From contig JAEYHZ010000036.1 of assembly GCA_023409265.1 (NCBI GenBank), positions 62,001 through 126,000 of the forward strand: a DNA stretch of 64,000 nucleotides, in the 5' to 3' direction. Numbering within the stretch: the stretch's first letter is position 1; each line of letters opens with the position of its first letter. Positions 1 through 8,983 of this stretch are shown here, in pieces. The notes under the pieces are model-generated. The model saw nothing but the letters and a program-made list of their open reading frames with translations. It had not been told where the DNA came from and searched no databases. Source of the DNA: Bacillota bacterium. GTDB lineage: Bacteria > Bacillota > Clostridia > Acetivibrionales > DSM-1351. Made by a program: the position numbers and the translations under genes.

Positions 1-238
1 GTTCGTAGCTCTTCTGAATAAACCTGCTCTGCTCCTTGGTAAGAGTGAAGAAGTAATTGATATCTACACCTAAAGCTTTTGCAATATTATCGAGAGAGTC
101 GATGGCTACCGTAGTCAATCCTCTTTCCAGCTGCGATAAAAAACCTACAGATAAATCGGTAAGTTGGCTTAATTCCTTCAAAGTAAGTTTTTTGTCCAAG
201 CGCAGCTTGTTAATTTTTGAGCCGATTTCAGAAAACAT
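1..238 (-). CDS. XRE-family transcriptional regulator, N-terminal part (runs off window)
   Basis: Reads leftward from an ATG at 238 and leaves the window at base 1 with about 79 codons visible. The visible part is a complete XRE/Cro-C1 helix-turn-helix: an opening MFSEIGSKINKLR, the recognition stretch LSQLTDLSVGFLSQLERG, and the closing IAKALGVDINYFF. In this family such a head is often followed by a small cupin sensor domain (PuuR/SutR type), but that part lies outside the window. A GGAGG box on the complement (245-249) fixes the start. Its target is unknown. The divergent neighbour is the ProC-like gene at 660. Confidence 0.85.
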   Translation of the reverse strand, partial: MFSEIGSKINKLRLDKKLTLKELSQLTDLSVGFLSQLERGLTTVAIDSLDNIAKALGVDINYFFTLTKEQSRFIQKSYE

Positions 239-659
239 AAATATCCTCCGTTTTATATTGATTATAAGCATATGTAAAATAGAAAATTTCAGACTGCAAA
301 AAATTTTCTTAATCTTTACCGAGTATCAAGGAAGCAAAGGAGTCTTAAAGGACAGCATGGACATTGAACGCCTCGTTCCAAACATTTAACATATATTATA
401 TCAAATTTTAATATAAATGAATACTTTGCAAAGAAAAAAAGTACTGAGAATTCAATTTATCGTTAATTTATCGTATTTTTAATGAAAATTTATTACTTTA
501 ATATTTAAAAAGCAAAAGGAATAATATTGACTAAAATATTACTTCTGCTAAAATTGTATTTAGTAATGTTAAATTCTGTATATCTTTTTGAGGATATTTA
601 TAGACAACGGTCTTTACATGACCTCGGAATAATTGTTAGTATGTGAATGGAGGAGGCAT
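239..659. other. Divergent intergenic region, no gene seen
   Basis: 421 bases of A+T-rich DNA between the leftward XRE regulator and the rightward ProC-like gene. No coding region with a ribosome binding site is visible on either strand. A possible promoter for the ProC-like gene is TTGACT at 527-532 and TAAAAT at 549-554 with a 16-base spacer. The ribosome binding site GGAGGAGG lies at 649-656. Confidence 0.45.
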
Positions 660-1469
660 ATGGAGAGAAAAATTGGTTTTATTGGTGCTGGCAGCATTGG
701 ATCAGCCATGATCAAGGCGCTCGTTAAATCAGGTTTTACCAAAGCATCAAATATATATGCGGCGAATAACAGTCATATGGAAAAACTCAAGGAGCTGCAG
801 GATGAGACAGGTATTGCAATATGCCAAAGCAATATCGAACTGGTACATAAATCAGATGTTATTGTTATGGCAGTAAAACCACAGAGTATAAAAAATGTAA
901 CTGCAGAAATCAGAGAAAGTTTTGGAAACAAGCTGCTGATAACAATTGCAGCCGGAGTACCCATTAAGGTTTTCGAGGGTATTTTGGGAACCGGAAGCAG
1001 AGTATTCCGTGCCATGCCAAATTTACCGGTACTTGTCGGAGAAGGTATGACAATTATTACATATAATAGCGGAATGGAAGCTTCAGATATAAAGTATGTT
1101 AAATTACTATTTGAAGAATTCGGAAGAGTGGAAGAGATGGATGAAAGCCTTCTCAGCACAGTTATTTCCCTTACTGCAAGCAGTCCGGCATATGTTTTCA
1201 TGCTGCTGGAAGCCATGGCAACTTCAGCTGTAAAGATTGGACTTCCGGTAGAACTGGCATACAAAATATCTGCTCAATCAATACTCGGCTCGGCAAAAAA
1301 GTATCTTGAGGATGGGCAAAACCTTGATTTTTCTTCAAATGAACCGGACTTAAAAATGGAATTGCCCGAGGATACATCAGTATTGTTTAACCGGAACAGA
1401 ATCAGAATTGCGGTTGCTGAAGCAATAGAGGCTTGCAATAAAAAAGCCTGGGAATTTGAGAAGATTTAA
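660..1469 (+). CDS. Divergent pyrroline-5-carboxylate reductase-like protein (ProC paralogue)
   Basis: 269 aa. The N-terminal Rossmann motif GFIGAGSIGSAM (6-17) binds NAD(P) in the ProC family, which reduces pyrroline-5-carboxylate to proline. The fold is kept to the end, but three signatures have changed: MPNTPA reads MPNLPV (119-124), LTGSSPAY reads LTASSPAY (171-178), and the substrate-binding SPGGTT segment is replaced by an unrelated stretch around residues 219-245 that contains LPEDTS. The reading frame is intact and homology resumes at the C-terminal helix (EAIEACNKKA). The ATG at 660 follows GGAGGAGG at 649-656, so an upstream in-frame TTG at 633 is unlikely. A canonical proC lies at 59879. 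A role in proline synthesis is doubtful; the true substrate is unknown. Confidence 0.8.
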   Translation: MERKIGFIGAGSIGSAMIKALVKSGFTKASNIYAANNSHMEKLKELQDETGIAICQSNIELVHKSDVIVMAVKPQSIKNVTAEIRESFGNKLLITIAAGVPIKVFEGILGTGSRVFRAMPNLPVLVGEGMTIITYNSGMEASDIKYVKLLFEEFGRVEEMDESLLSTVISLTASSPAYVFMLLEAMATSAVKIGLPVELAYKISAQSILGSAKKYLEDGQNLDFSSNEPDLKMELPEDTSVLFNRNRIRIAVAEAIEACNKKAWEFEKI

Positions 1470-1522
1470 TAAATAAAGGTATTTATAGCAATAGTTATTA
1501 TATTCTGAAAGGAAGTATATTT

Positions 1523-3310
1523 ATGAAGGTAAATGAAAAAATACTTGAATTACGGAAACTACTTGATATTTATGGCCTGGATGCCTATATTATTCCAAGC
1601 CCCGATCCCCACATGAGCGAATACGTTGCAGACCATTGGAAGGCACGAAGCTGGATATCGGGTTTTACAGGTTCAGCAGGAACTTTTGTGGTAACAAAAA
1701 AAGAAAGCGGCTTATGGACTGATGGACGTTATTTCATACAGGCTGAAAATCAGCTAGAAGGTACTGAAATTAAATTATTCAAAATGGGAAATACCGGAGT
1801 GCCTACATACACAGAATGGATTGAAAGTGTTTTGAAACCAGGAGAATGTGTTGGTTTTTCAGGAAAAATGATTTCCCAATTCACATACAAGGAGATGGAG
1901 GATAAATTCTCCAAAAAAGGAATATCAATTAATACCCGGCATGATCTGATTGATGAAATCTGGAAGGATCGGCCCGAAATTCCTGCTGCACAGGTATTTG
2001 CACACGATATTTCTTTTACTGGTCTCTCTGCCGGTGAAAAGATCAACAAAGTCCGTGATGAAATGAAAAAAGTCAACGCAGGTTATTATGTAATAAGCAG
2101 CCTGGATGATATAGCATGGCTTTTCAATATAAGGGGAGATGATGTTCCATATGTTTCTGTTACTGTCAGTTATGCATTGATTTCAATGACCGAAGCCTTT
2201 CTTTTTATTAATAGAAACAAGGTACCTTCCAATGTAAGAAAGATATTAAACGAAAATAATATTCAAATCCTGGAATATGAGGATATCAAGGATAAGCTTG
2301 CAGAACTGGAAAAAGACCAGGAAGTTGCGTTTGATGCCAAAAGAACCAACCGATGGATATATGACTCAATAAATTCTGAATGTAAAAAGGTGGAAATAGA
2401 TGAAATTACAACAATACTGAAGGGTGTCAAAAACGAGACTGAACTTGCAAATATCAGACAATGCCAAATCAGTGACGGAATTGCCATGGTTAAGTTTTTA
2501 ATCTGGCTTGAGAAGAATGTAGAAAAGGAAGAAATCACTGAAATCACTGTTGACGAAAAACTTGAGTTCTACAGGCGACAGCAGCGCAACAGCCTGGGTC
2601 CCAGTTTTAAGACAATAGCAGGCTACAAGGAACATGGTGCTATGATGCATTATACTGCTACAGAAGAGAGCAGGTATGTGCTTGAAAACAGAGGGTTGAT
2701 GGTGGTAGATTCAGGAGGGCAGTATTTAAATGGCACTACTGATATTACACGTACAGTCGTTTTTGATGATGTCAGTGATGAGGAAATTTTTGATTTTACA
2801 ATGGTGTTAAAGGCTAATATTTCACTTTCTTCTGCCAAATTCCTGTATGGGGCTACCGGGTCAAATCTTGATATTCTTGCCAGAAAACCTTTATGGGAAA
2901 TCGGAATGGACTACAAGTGTGGCACAGGACATGGAGTCGGCTACTGTTTAAGTGTCCACGAGGGACCCCATGGATTCAGTCAGGTTCCTAACAAGGTGAA
3001 GTTGGAGAAAGGTATGATTATTACAATAGAACCGGGAATTTACAGGGAAGGCAAGCACGGAGTAAGGATTGAAAACATGGTACTGGTTGTTGAGGATGAA
3101 AAGACCGAATATGGACAATTTCTGCGCTTTGAACCAATATCCTATTGTCCGATCAGCTTAAAGGGAATTAATCCGGAATTATTAACCGAACAGGAAATCA
3201 AGTGGCTAAATGATTATCATGACAAAGTGTACGAGAGGCTTTCTCCGTATTTGGACATTGATGATAAAGAATGGCTGAAAAAGAGCACTCGCAGCATATC
3301 AAAGAAATAA
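1523..3310 (+). CDS. Xaa-Pro aminopeptidase (aminopeptidase P, M24B)
   Basis: 595 aa, the long three-domain form of aminopeptidase P, which removes the first residue of peptides with proline in second place. Two creatinase-like N-terminal domains (about 1-290) precede the pita-bread catalytic domain. Dinuclear metal ligands are visible: Asp in VVDSGGQY, Asp in GTTDITRT, His in GTGHGVGY, Glu in ITIEPGIY and Glu in VRIENM. The C-terminal extension (about 540-595) is typical of the long form. There is no signal peptide, so it is cytoplasmic. It follows the ProC-like gene by 53 bases; a link through proline-containing peptides is plausible but only inferred. Confidence 0.93.
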   Translation: MKVNEKILELRKLLDIYGLDAYIIPSPDPHMSEYVADHWKARSWISGFTGSAGTFVVTKKESGLWTDGRYFIQAENQLEGTEIKLFKMGNTGVPTYTEWIESVLKPGECVGFSGKMISQFTYKEMEDKFSKKGISINTRHDLIDEIWKDRPEIPAAQVFAHDISFTGLSAGEKINKVRDEMKKVNAGYYVISSLDDIAWLFNIRGDDVPYVSVTVSYALISMTEAFLFINRNKVPSNVRKILNENNIQILEYEDIKDKLAELEKDQEVAFDAKRTNRWIYDSINSECKKVEIDEITTILKGVKNETELANIRQCQISDGIAMVKFLIWLEKNVEKEEITEITVDEKLEFYRRQQRNSLGPSFKTIAGYKEHGAMMHYTATEESRYVLENRGLMVVDSGGQYLNGTTDITRTVVFDDVSDEEIFDFTMVLKANISLSSAKFLYGATGSNLDILARKPLWEIGMDYKCGTGHGVGYCLSVHEGPHGFSQVPNKVKLEKGMIITIEPGIYREGKHGVRIENMVLVVEDEKTEYGQFLRFEPISYCPISLKGINPELLTEQEIKWLNDYHDKVYERLSPYLDIDDKEWLKKSTRSISKK

Positions 3311-3328
3311 GGTTATAAAATCCCTCTT

Positions 3329-3370
3329 AAAAACACCGAATCTCTATATTTGCAGAGATTCGGTGTTTTC
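3329..3370. terminator. Bidirectional terminator between converging genes
   Basis: A near-perfect 16-bp stem (arms 3329-3345 and 3354-3369) flanked by A and T runs lies between the stop of the aminopeptidase gene (+) and the stop of the response regulator gene (-). It should stop transcription from both sides. Confidence 0.85.
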
Positions 3371-3381
3371 CTTGTGTATTG

Positions 3382-4944
3382 CTATAAGATTTCTTTTTCA
3401 AAAATCTGTTCTTCTTCCGGGAATAACTGGTTACGGTATTGGGTGGGTGTTATTCCTGTTATTTTTTTAAAGATTTTAAAATAGTACTTTTCATCCGTAA
3501 AACCGACTTTCTCTGCTATTTCATAAATTTTGTACCTGGGCTGGACTAAAAGACTTTTGGACTTTTCAACCCGTATTTTTTGTACAAAATCCGAAAAATA
3601 CATACCAGTCTCTTTTTTAAAGATATTGCTGAAATAGCTGGTATTCATGTTAATATATGTGGCTACTTCCTCAAGGCTTAAATTATTGATGTAGTTTTCT
3701 TCAATGTACTTTATTGCTGCAGTTATTTTATTGGTAAATTTCTTTTCATTGTAATTGTTCTCCAATTTGCAAATACTGCTGAAGGTTTGTTTCAAATTGA
3801 TACTGAAATCAACCAGAGATTCTGAGGATTGATAAAGGTATTCCATATTCAAATTGTTTATAAACAGCTTTTTTTTCTCAGGAGGAAGATAATAATTAAC
3901 AAGGTTTTCTACAGAACTCTTGATTAAAACAGGTGTAACAGGTTTTAACCTGATTAAAAAATTGAACAGGTGATCAATACTCATATAAAGCTCTTGCGGA
4001 CTCCTGTTATTAACTGCATTTAGTATTTCCTCATAATAAGTATTTAAAGTAGGATTTAAAATAGTATGTTCCTTAATTTCATTATATAAAAATATATGGG
4101 TTGTATACTGTAATAGTCTATAATCCAGTGCGTTTCTTGCGTGTCTTACCATTTCAGCAAGACTGCTGATTGAGTTCGACCACTCGCTTAATCCGGTATA
4201 CAATACTTCCATATACAGGTCAGTATAGGCTGAGGTGTACTCCATAATTACAGGAACTAAATTTTCATATTCCTCCTTATCTATGTTAAGCAGGCAGACG
4301 ATATTATTGTAGCTTGTAATATAACGATAAAAAATTTGTAGACGATCAGCATGCTTATCAAGAAAATCCAGGAGTATATCATTAATTGCTCTGGAATGGA
4401 TGCATAAAATGGCAAAGCCGTCTTTTAAGAAAGAAATATCGGCACTGGATACAATAAAGTTTATATCTTCTGATTTGTGGTATCCTTCCATTATGTCTTT
4501 TAAAATAACGTTATGATATTGTTTAATTTTTTTTACGTTATCCAATCTTTGAAACCATTCCTGTTCTTCCTGTTTAAGCTGTTCAATCAGTCTTTTCAGA
4601 GTATCATAAAGCTTATCTTTTTTTACAGGCTTTAATAAATAATCTGAAACATTACAGCTTATTGCCCTCTGAGCATAAGAAAATTCACCATATCCGCTTA
4701 AAATTACAAACTTGGCGTTGCAACCGGCTTTCTTCATGTGTTCAACAAAATCCAGCCCGTTTAAGTGAGGCATTTTGATGTCAGAAATAATAATTGGGGG
4801 ATTATACTGAGCGATAGAATCAATGGCATCTTTGCCATTCTCTGCTTCGTAAATATTTTCAACGGGCAGATCCATTTTTCTAATTATTTTTGCTAGGCCT
4901 TTTCTTATATTATTGTCATCTTCTACGATTAAAATGCTGTACAT
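3382..4944 (-). CDS. YesN-type response regulator with AraC DNA-binding domain
   Basis: 520 aa. An N-terminal CheY-like receiver (1-125) has the acidic pair D9/D10, the phospho-acceptor D55 in IIISDIKMP and K105 in LLKPVK. A long middle region (about 130-410) has no recognised motif but is usual for YesN-type regulators. The C-terminus (about 415-515) is a double helix-turn-helix of the AraC/XylS type (SLEEVATYINMNTSYFSNIF, then the second helix pair ending GITPTQYR). Partner of the histidine kinase 31 bases upstream on the same strand. Such pairs usually control sugar transporter and glycosidase genes nearby, here the binding proteins from 6996 on; that target is inferred from position. Confidence 0.92.
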   Translation of the reverse strand: MYSILIVEDDNNIRKGLAKIIRKMDLPVENIYEAENGKDAIDSIAQYNPPIIISDIKMPHLNGLDFVEHMKKAGCNAKFVILSGYGEFSYAQRAISCNVSDYLLKPVKKDKLYDTLKRLIEQLKQEEQEWFQRLDNVKKIKQYHNVILKDIMEGYHKSEDINFIVSSADISFLKDGFAILCIHSRAINDILLDFLDKHADRLQIFYRYITSYNNIVCLLNIDKEEYENLVPVIMEYTSAYTDLYMEVLYTGLSEWSNSISSLAEMVRHARNALDYRLLQYTTHIFLYNEIKEHTILNPTLNTYYEEILNAVNNRSPQELYMSIDHLFNFLIRLKPVTPVLIKSSVENLVNYYLPPEKKKLFINNLNMEYLYQSSESLVDFSINLKQTFSSICKLENNYNEKKFTNKITAAIKYIEENYINNLSLEEVATYINMNTSYFSNIFKKETGMYFSDFVQKIRVEKSKSLLVQPRYKIYEIAEKVGFTDEKYYFKIFKKITGITPTQYRNQLFPEEEQIFEKEIL

Positions 4945-4975
4945 AGTGGCTGACCTCCTATACCAGATATATTTA

Positions 4976-6784
4976 TTATAATGAAAAAGGGATTTTGACA
5001 GTTATGGAAGTACCTTCGTTATAGTTGCTATGAATACACATGCCGTATTCATTACCAAAATACAGCTTTATCCGGCGGTTTACATTCATCAGACCGATAC
5101 CTGTTCCTGTTGAGTTATTTGAGTTTTCATTTAAACTGTTTTCCAGATTTGTGTTCAATCTTTGAAGTTGTTGACTTTCAATACCCCTGCCGTTATCACA
5201 GATTGTAAAAATTATACTATCATCTGCCAGTTTTCCACAGATTGATATCTGAAGAATTTCCTGATTGTTTCGAAAACCATGTATAATGCAATTTTCAACA
5301 AGAGGCTGCAATACCAGATTTAGAATAGCAGCCTGGCGTATTTCATCCTGAATAATAAACTCAACTTTTATAGTGTTGTTGCGTATCAGATTCTGAATCT
5401 TTATATAGTCTGCAAGGTTCTCCAATTCGCTCTCCACACTGATCAGATGATTTCCTGTATGTATGTTCTGTCGAATAAGATTGCCAAGTGCAGTCAGGCC
5501 ATCCGAGATTTCTTCTTCGTCATGGAGTTCAGCAGTCATTTTCAAGGATTCCAGGGTGTTAAAAATGAAATGGGGTTTAATCTGTGATTGTAATGCTGAT
5601 AATTCGGATTTTTTTTGAGCTATCTCCGCCTTATAAACCTTGTTTATCAGGTCTTGAATATTCAAAGCCATGTTATTAAAGTCCGAACTTAATATGTCCA
5701 GTTCATCGGAGCCGCTGACTTCAATTCTTGTGTTAAAATCTCCACTCTGGAATGATATAAATGCATTTGATAATTTTTTTATTTTCTTGGTCATAAAATA
5801 CCCCAAATAGTAGGCCAGTATCAGGAGCAGGATGAATGTAATTAAAATTGTAACAATGTAGTTTCTTTTTGATGAATCAAATAATTCTTCTATTTCAGCA
5901 GTGGAAACGATACTTGCAACATAAACACCAAGTCTGCTTATTTCCTGAAATTTTATATAGTAGTCATTTCCTTCAAAAGTGTATGTATACTCACCTTTTG
6001 ATTCTTTTAGCAATTTGTTTAAATCATTATTGCTTATCAGTGAATTCAGCAACGGAGTATTCTTTCCGGATATAATATTACCTGCACTGTCTATAACAGA
6101 AAGATAACCGCTTTTCCCGACAGGTGAAACATTAAGTGAACTGAATATGAGCTTTGGATTTACCTCCAACTCCAGATAGGATGAAGATGTTTTATAAACC
6201 GGATTAATAATGCAGAACAGAGAAAAAACAGGTGTCGTAGCAGGGTTAAGAGTATCTACTTTTCTATAGGCACGCTGCTCATGATACTTTTCCCAGTATG
6301 GCAAGCCCAGGCTTGTGTTCTCTTTAACTTCCATAAACCAGCCCTCATATTCAAATCTTGAGGAATGGATAAAGGAATCAATTTCAGAAATACTTTCATT
6401 TAATGTAATAATATTTATTTTACTTATATTGTGATTTGTGTTTTTGAACCACTTTAACATGGGTGAGATCTTATTTGTCATAGTTATATATGAGTCATTA
6501 TTAAAAGGCTGGTGCTGTTCATTCAGGTATGCTGTTAAAAATGTATCTGCAGACAGCTGAAAGCCGATATTCTCAATGGAAGTTAAGGCTTGGTTTATAT
6601 TGTTGGTTTCCTGGTTTAACCTCTGGGATATCATTGTTGACGTGTTTTCGCTCAAATATATTGTAAACTGCTTATATACAAGTATACTGCTTATAGTCAA
6701 GGGAATGGTTATTAATAGCACATAGGAAAATAATAGCTTTGCTTTGAAGCTTGTGTTATGTAATGTTTGCAGTATCCTTAACAT
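4976..6784 (-). CDS. YesM-type sensor histidine kinase
   Basis: 602 aa membrane sensor kinase. A first membrane helix (about 17-38), an extracellular sensor region of about 270 residues and a second helix (about 309-330) lead to a HAMP linker (about 331-385). The His_kinase domain carries the phospho-acceptor H405 in QIKPHFIFNTLES, an N box (LVLQPLVEN, N498) and ATP-lid glycines (DNGRGI and GTGIGLMNVNRR). This is the LytS/YesM class, which senses extracellular sugars directly or through a binding protein. It is transcribed with the response regulator and diverges from the first solute-binding protein gene, with the 211-base spacer likely holding both promoters. Confidence 0.92.
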   Translation of the reverse strand: MLRILQTLHNTSFKAKLLFSYVLLITIPLTISSILVYKQFTIYLSENTSTMISQRLNQETNNINQALTSIENIGFQLSADTFLTAYLNEQHQPFNNDSYITMTNKISPMLKWFKNTNHNISKINIITLNESISEIDSFIHSSRFEYEGWFMEVKENTSLGLPYWEKYHEQRAYRKVDTLNPATTPVFSLFCIINPVYKTSSSYLELEVNPKLIFSSLNVSPVGKSGYLSVIDSAGNIISGKNTPLLNSLISNNDLNKLLKESKGEYTYTFEGNDYYIKFQEISRLGVYVASIVSTAEIEELFDSSKRNYIVTILITFILLLILAYYLGYFMTKKIKKLSNAFISFQSGDFNTRIEVSGSDELDILSSDFNNMALNIQDLINKVYKAEIAQKKSELSALQSQIKPHFIFNTLESLKMTAELHDEEEISDGLTALGNLIRQNIHTGNHLISVESELENLADYIKIQNLIRNNTIKVEFIIQDEIRQAAILNLVLQPLVENCIIHGFRNNQEILQISICGKLADDSIIFTICDNGRGIESQQLQRLNTNLENSLNENSNNSTGTGIGLMNVNRRIKLYFGNEYGMCIHSNYNEGTSITVKIPFSL

Positions 6785-6894
6785 AATATTTTACCAATCC
6801 TGTTAAATTTTATGGGAGTTTCCAGCTGAAATTTTACTTGTAATTAAATAATTATAATTATACTATACAAAAAAAACTCTATTTTTTCAACTTC

Positions 6895-6969
6895 ATATAG
6901 TAAAATTACACTAAAAACAAATATATTCAACTGACACTGAATTTTTTTACTGTTATATTATTTGTATAT
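6895..6969 (+). promoter_or_regulatory. Promoter of first binding-protein gene, with conserved upstream box
   Basis: CTGACA (6931-6936) and TATATT (6954-6959) with a 17-base spacer form a sigma-A-type promoter ahead of the lipoprotein gene at 6996. The roughly 35 bases upstream (A-rich, containing CACTAAAAA and ending TTCAACTGACA) recur almost unchanged before the second binding-protein gene, which makes them a candidate binding site for the adjacent AraC-type regulator. Confidence 0.65.
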
Positions 6970-6995
6970 CAATAATTAAATATAGGAGGAATTGT

Positions 6996-8648
6996 ATGAA
7001 AAGATTAGGTGTTATGTTACTCGCTTTGGTTTTTGTACTATCGGCAATTACCGGCTGTGGAGGCGGTGGAACCGAAAGTGGGGTATCAACAAGTTCGCAG
7101 GCCACATCGTCAGCTTCGGGAAAAGTTAACGAGTTCGGCTGGGAGGTACCTGAAAAAACATTGGAGATATCCTATTATGTGGGACAGGACAATCCCGATA
7201 CAGCTGCCAAAAATACCAAACTTATTAATCAGTATTTATTGGAAAAGTTCAATGTCAAGATAAATAAAATTGTGTACGATACTGATATGATCGAAAAGCT
7301 TAACCTTATGCTGGCTTCAAATGATTATCCCGAGATTATCTCAAATATGAAGGTAGATGAAGCTCAGAAATGGGTGGAACTCGGAAAGGCACAGGAATTA
7401 ACTCCCTTAATAGACCAGTATGGTTCTGAAATCAAAAAGCAAATGGGAGATTATTTAAAAAGATATGAGGATGAAGACGGAAAAATATTTAATTTACCGG
7501 TAGGCTGGGGACTTCTGGATATAGCTGATCAGGCAGCACAGGTAAGACTGGACTGGTATAAGGAAATAGGATCTCCGGAATTTACTACTCCGGATGAATA
7601 TTATGAAGTATTAAAGAAGATAGTGGAAAAACATCCTAAAAATGCAGCAGGAGAGAAGGTTTATGCCCTGGGAACCTGGAAGGATGACACAATTCACGGG
7701 CAGCTGGGTGGAATTTGGGGCTTAAAGAATGGCTGGAAGGAAGCTCCCGATCACACCTTAACCCACTGGATAAATACAGATGAAGGTCTGGAATTTACAA
7801 AATGGTATAACAGATTTGCCCGGGAAGGCTTGCTGGATCCCGATTCCTTTACACAGAAGAGGGAAGATTGGGGGGCAAAATGTTCAAATGAAAGATATGC
7901 AGGACACTTTGCCAACTGGTGGGTAACCAAGGACTATGGCAATATGACATGGATCAAAACAAAAAAAGATTATAATGACGACATGCGTTATCCTCATTAC
8001 AACATTAAAGCTCCTACTGCTGAAAAATCATACCTCAGTCCTAAGAGTACAATGGGATGGGGCAGAACAATTATCACAGACAAGTGCACTCAGCCTGAAA
8101 ATGTAATGAAGTGGTGGAATTTTGAAGTATCGGATATGGGAATGAGGCTGCTTTCATGGGGTATTCCCAACACTGAAACTTCCCTATGGAATATTGACAC
8201 CACAGGTAAGTGGTCATGGAATGAAAAGATGACAAAGACTTTTGAGGACGGTACTTTCGATGCCCAAAAATTTGATTTAAACGGCGGAACATCCTTATGG
8301 ATGGTTGAAGGACAGGAAAAACGTTCTGATGGCAGCCAGGTTTGGTATGATCAGAACTTTACAGATAAGTGGTTCAAGCTTAAGGATACCAACTTAAGGG
8401 ATACAATATTTGATTTCTCTGCATTCTATGCTATTGCCCTTCCGGCAGATGAACCGGTTACTGTAGAGAATCAGCAGGTTAAGGATATCTACCTGACGGG
8501 CTTTGCCAATGCTGTTATGGCCAAAACCGAACAGGAATGTGTTGCCAGATTCATGGAAATGAGAGAAAAGGCAAATAAAGCAGGACTTAAAGAAGTTGAA
8601 AAATATTATTCAGAGCAGTACAAAAAGAATCTGGAAGCGTGGAAATAA
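6996..8648 (+). CDS. Extracellular solute-binding lipoprotein (oligosaccharide ABC transporter), copy 1
   Basis: 550 aa. A lipoprotein signal peptide ends in the lipobox ITGC with C21 as the lipidated residue, followed by a Ser/Thr/Gly-rich linker. The rest is a large family 1 solute-binding protein of the LplA/YtcQ type, rich in Trp and Tyr as expected for sugar stacking. It should sit on the outer face of the membrane and deliver a plant-derived oligosaccharide to the permeases at 10853 and 11818. It is a close paralogue of the next gene; they share long identical stretches (for example KINKIVYDTDMIEKLNLML). The start is set by AGGAGG before the ATG. Arabinose-containing ligands are inferred from the glycosidase downstream. 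Confidence 0.92.
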   Translation: MKRLGVMLLALVFVLSAITGCGGGGTESGVSTSSQATSSASGKVNEFGWEVPEKTLEISYYVGQDNPDTAAKNTKLINQYLLEKFNVKINKIVYDTDMIEKLNLMLASNDYPEIISNMKVDEAQKWVELGKAQELTPLIDQYGSEIKKQMGDYLKRYEDEDGKIFNLPVGWGLLDIADQAAQVRLDWYKEIGSPEFTTPDEYYEVLKKIVEKHPKNAAGEKVYALGTWKDDTIHGQLGGIWGLKNGWKEAPDHTLTHWINTDEGLEFTKWYNRFAREGLLDPDSFTQKREDWGAKCSNERYAGHFANWWVTKDYGNMTWIKTKKDYNDDMRYPHYNIKAPTAEKSYLSPKSTMGWGRTIITDKCTQPENVMKWWNFEVSDMGMRLLSWGIPNTETSLWNIDTTGKWSWNEKMTKTFEDGTFDAQKFDLNGGTSLWMVEGQEKRSDGSQVWYDQNFTDKWFKLKDTNLRDTIFDFSAFYAIALPADEPVTVENQQVKDIYLTGFANAVMAKTEQECVARFMEMREKANKAGLKEVEKYYSEQYKKNLEAWK

Positions 8649-8696
8649 ATTATATACATAACCCCTATTATGCAATTTTTTATACTAATGAAAAAA

Positions 8697-8721
8697 GGAG
8701 GGAGTATCTTAGACTCCCTCC
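8697..8721 (+). terminator. Stem-loop between the two binding-protein genes
   Basis: A perfect 9-bp stem (8697-8705 with 8713-8721, 7-base loop), G+C-rich, stands 48 bases after the first binding-protein stop. It has no U-run after it, so it is either a weak terminator or a 3' stabiliser of the abundant binding-protein mRNA. Confidence 0.6.
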
Positions 8722-8882
8722 TAATATCAAAATGTTTGTTAATTAATAATTGTTTTAAACTGTGCAATTGAATGATAATATCTAAGGCTTGTTGTCTCAA
8801 GTGAAAATTTGGTATTGTATTTACTAATGCTAAAATAATTATAGTAATGATAAACAATGCCAAGGTTGAATTTTTTACTTTT

Positions 8883-8956
8883 ATAGTTAAATTTGCACTA
8901 AAAATAGATATTTTCAACTGACATTAATTTTTTATGCTGTTATATTATTTGTATAA
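8883..8956 (+). promoter_or_regulatory. Duplicated promoter of second binding-protein gene
   Basis: CTGACA (8918-8923) and TATATT (8941-8946) with a 17-base spacer, preceded by the same A-rich box seen before the first copy. The duplication therefore covered gene plus control region. Confidence 0.65.
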
Positions 8957-8983
8957 GTAAATAAATTTAACAGGAGGTAAAAT

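Noticed and set aside
57..389. Rightward open frame of 110 codons at the left edge.
   Set aside because: It lies antisense to the XRE regulator and the intergenic region, has no ribosome binding site and no recognisable protein pattern.
773..1264. Leftward 163-codon frame inside the ProC-like gene.
   Set aside because: Antisense to conserved coding sequence, low-complexity Ser/Ile/Val-rich product and no start signal.
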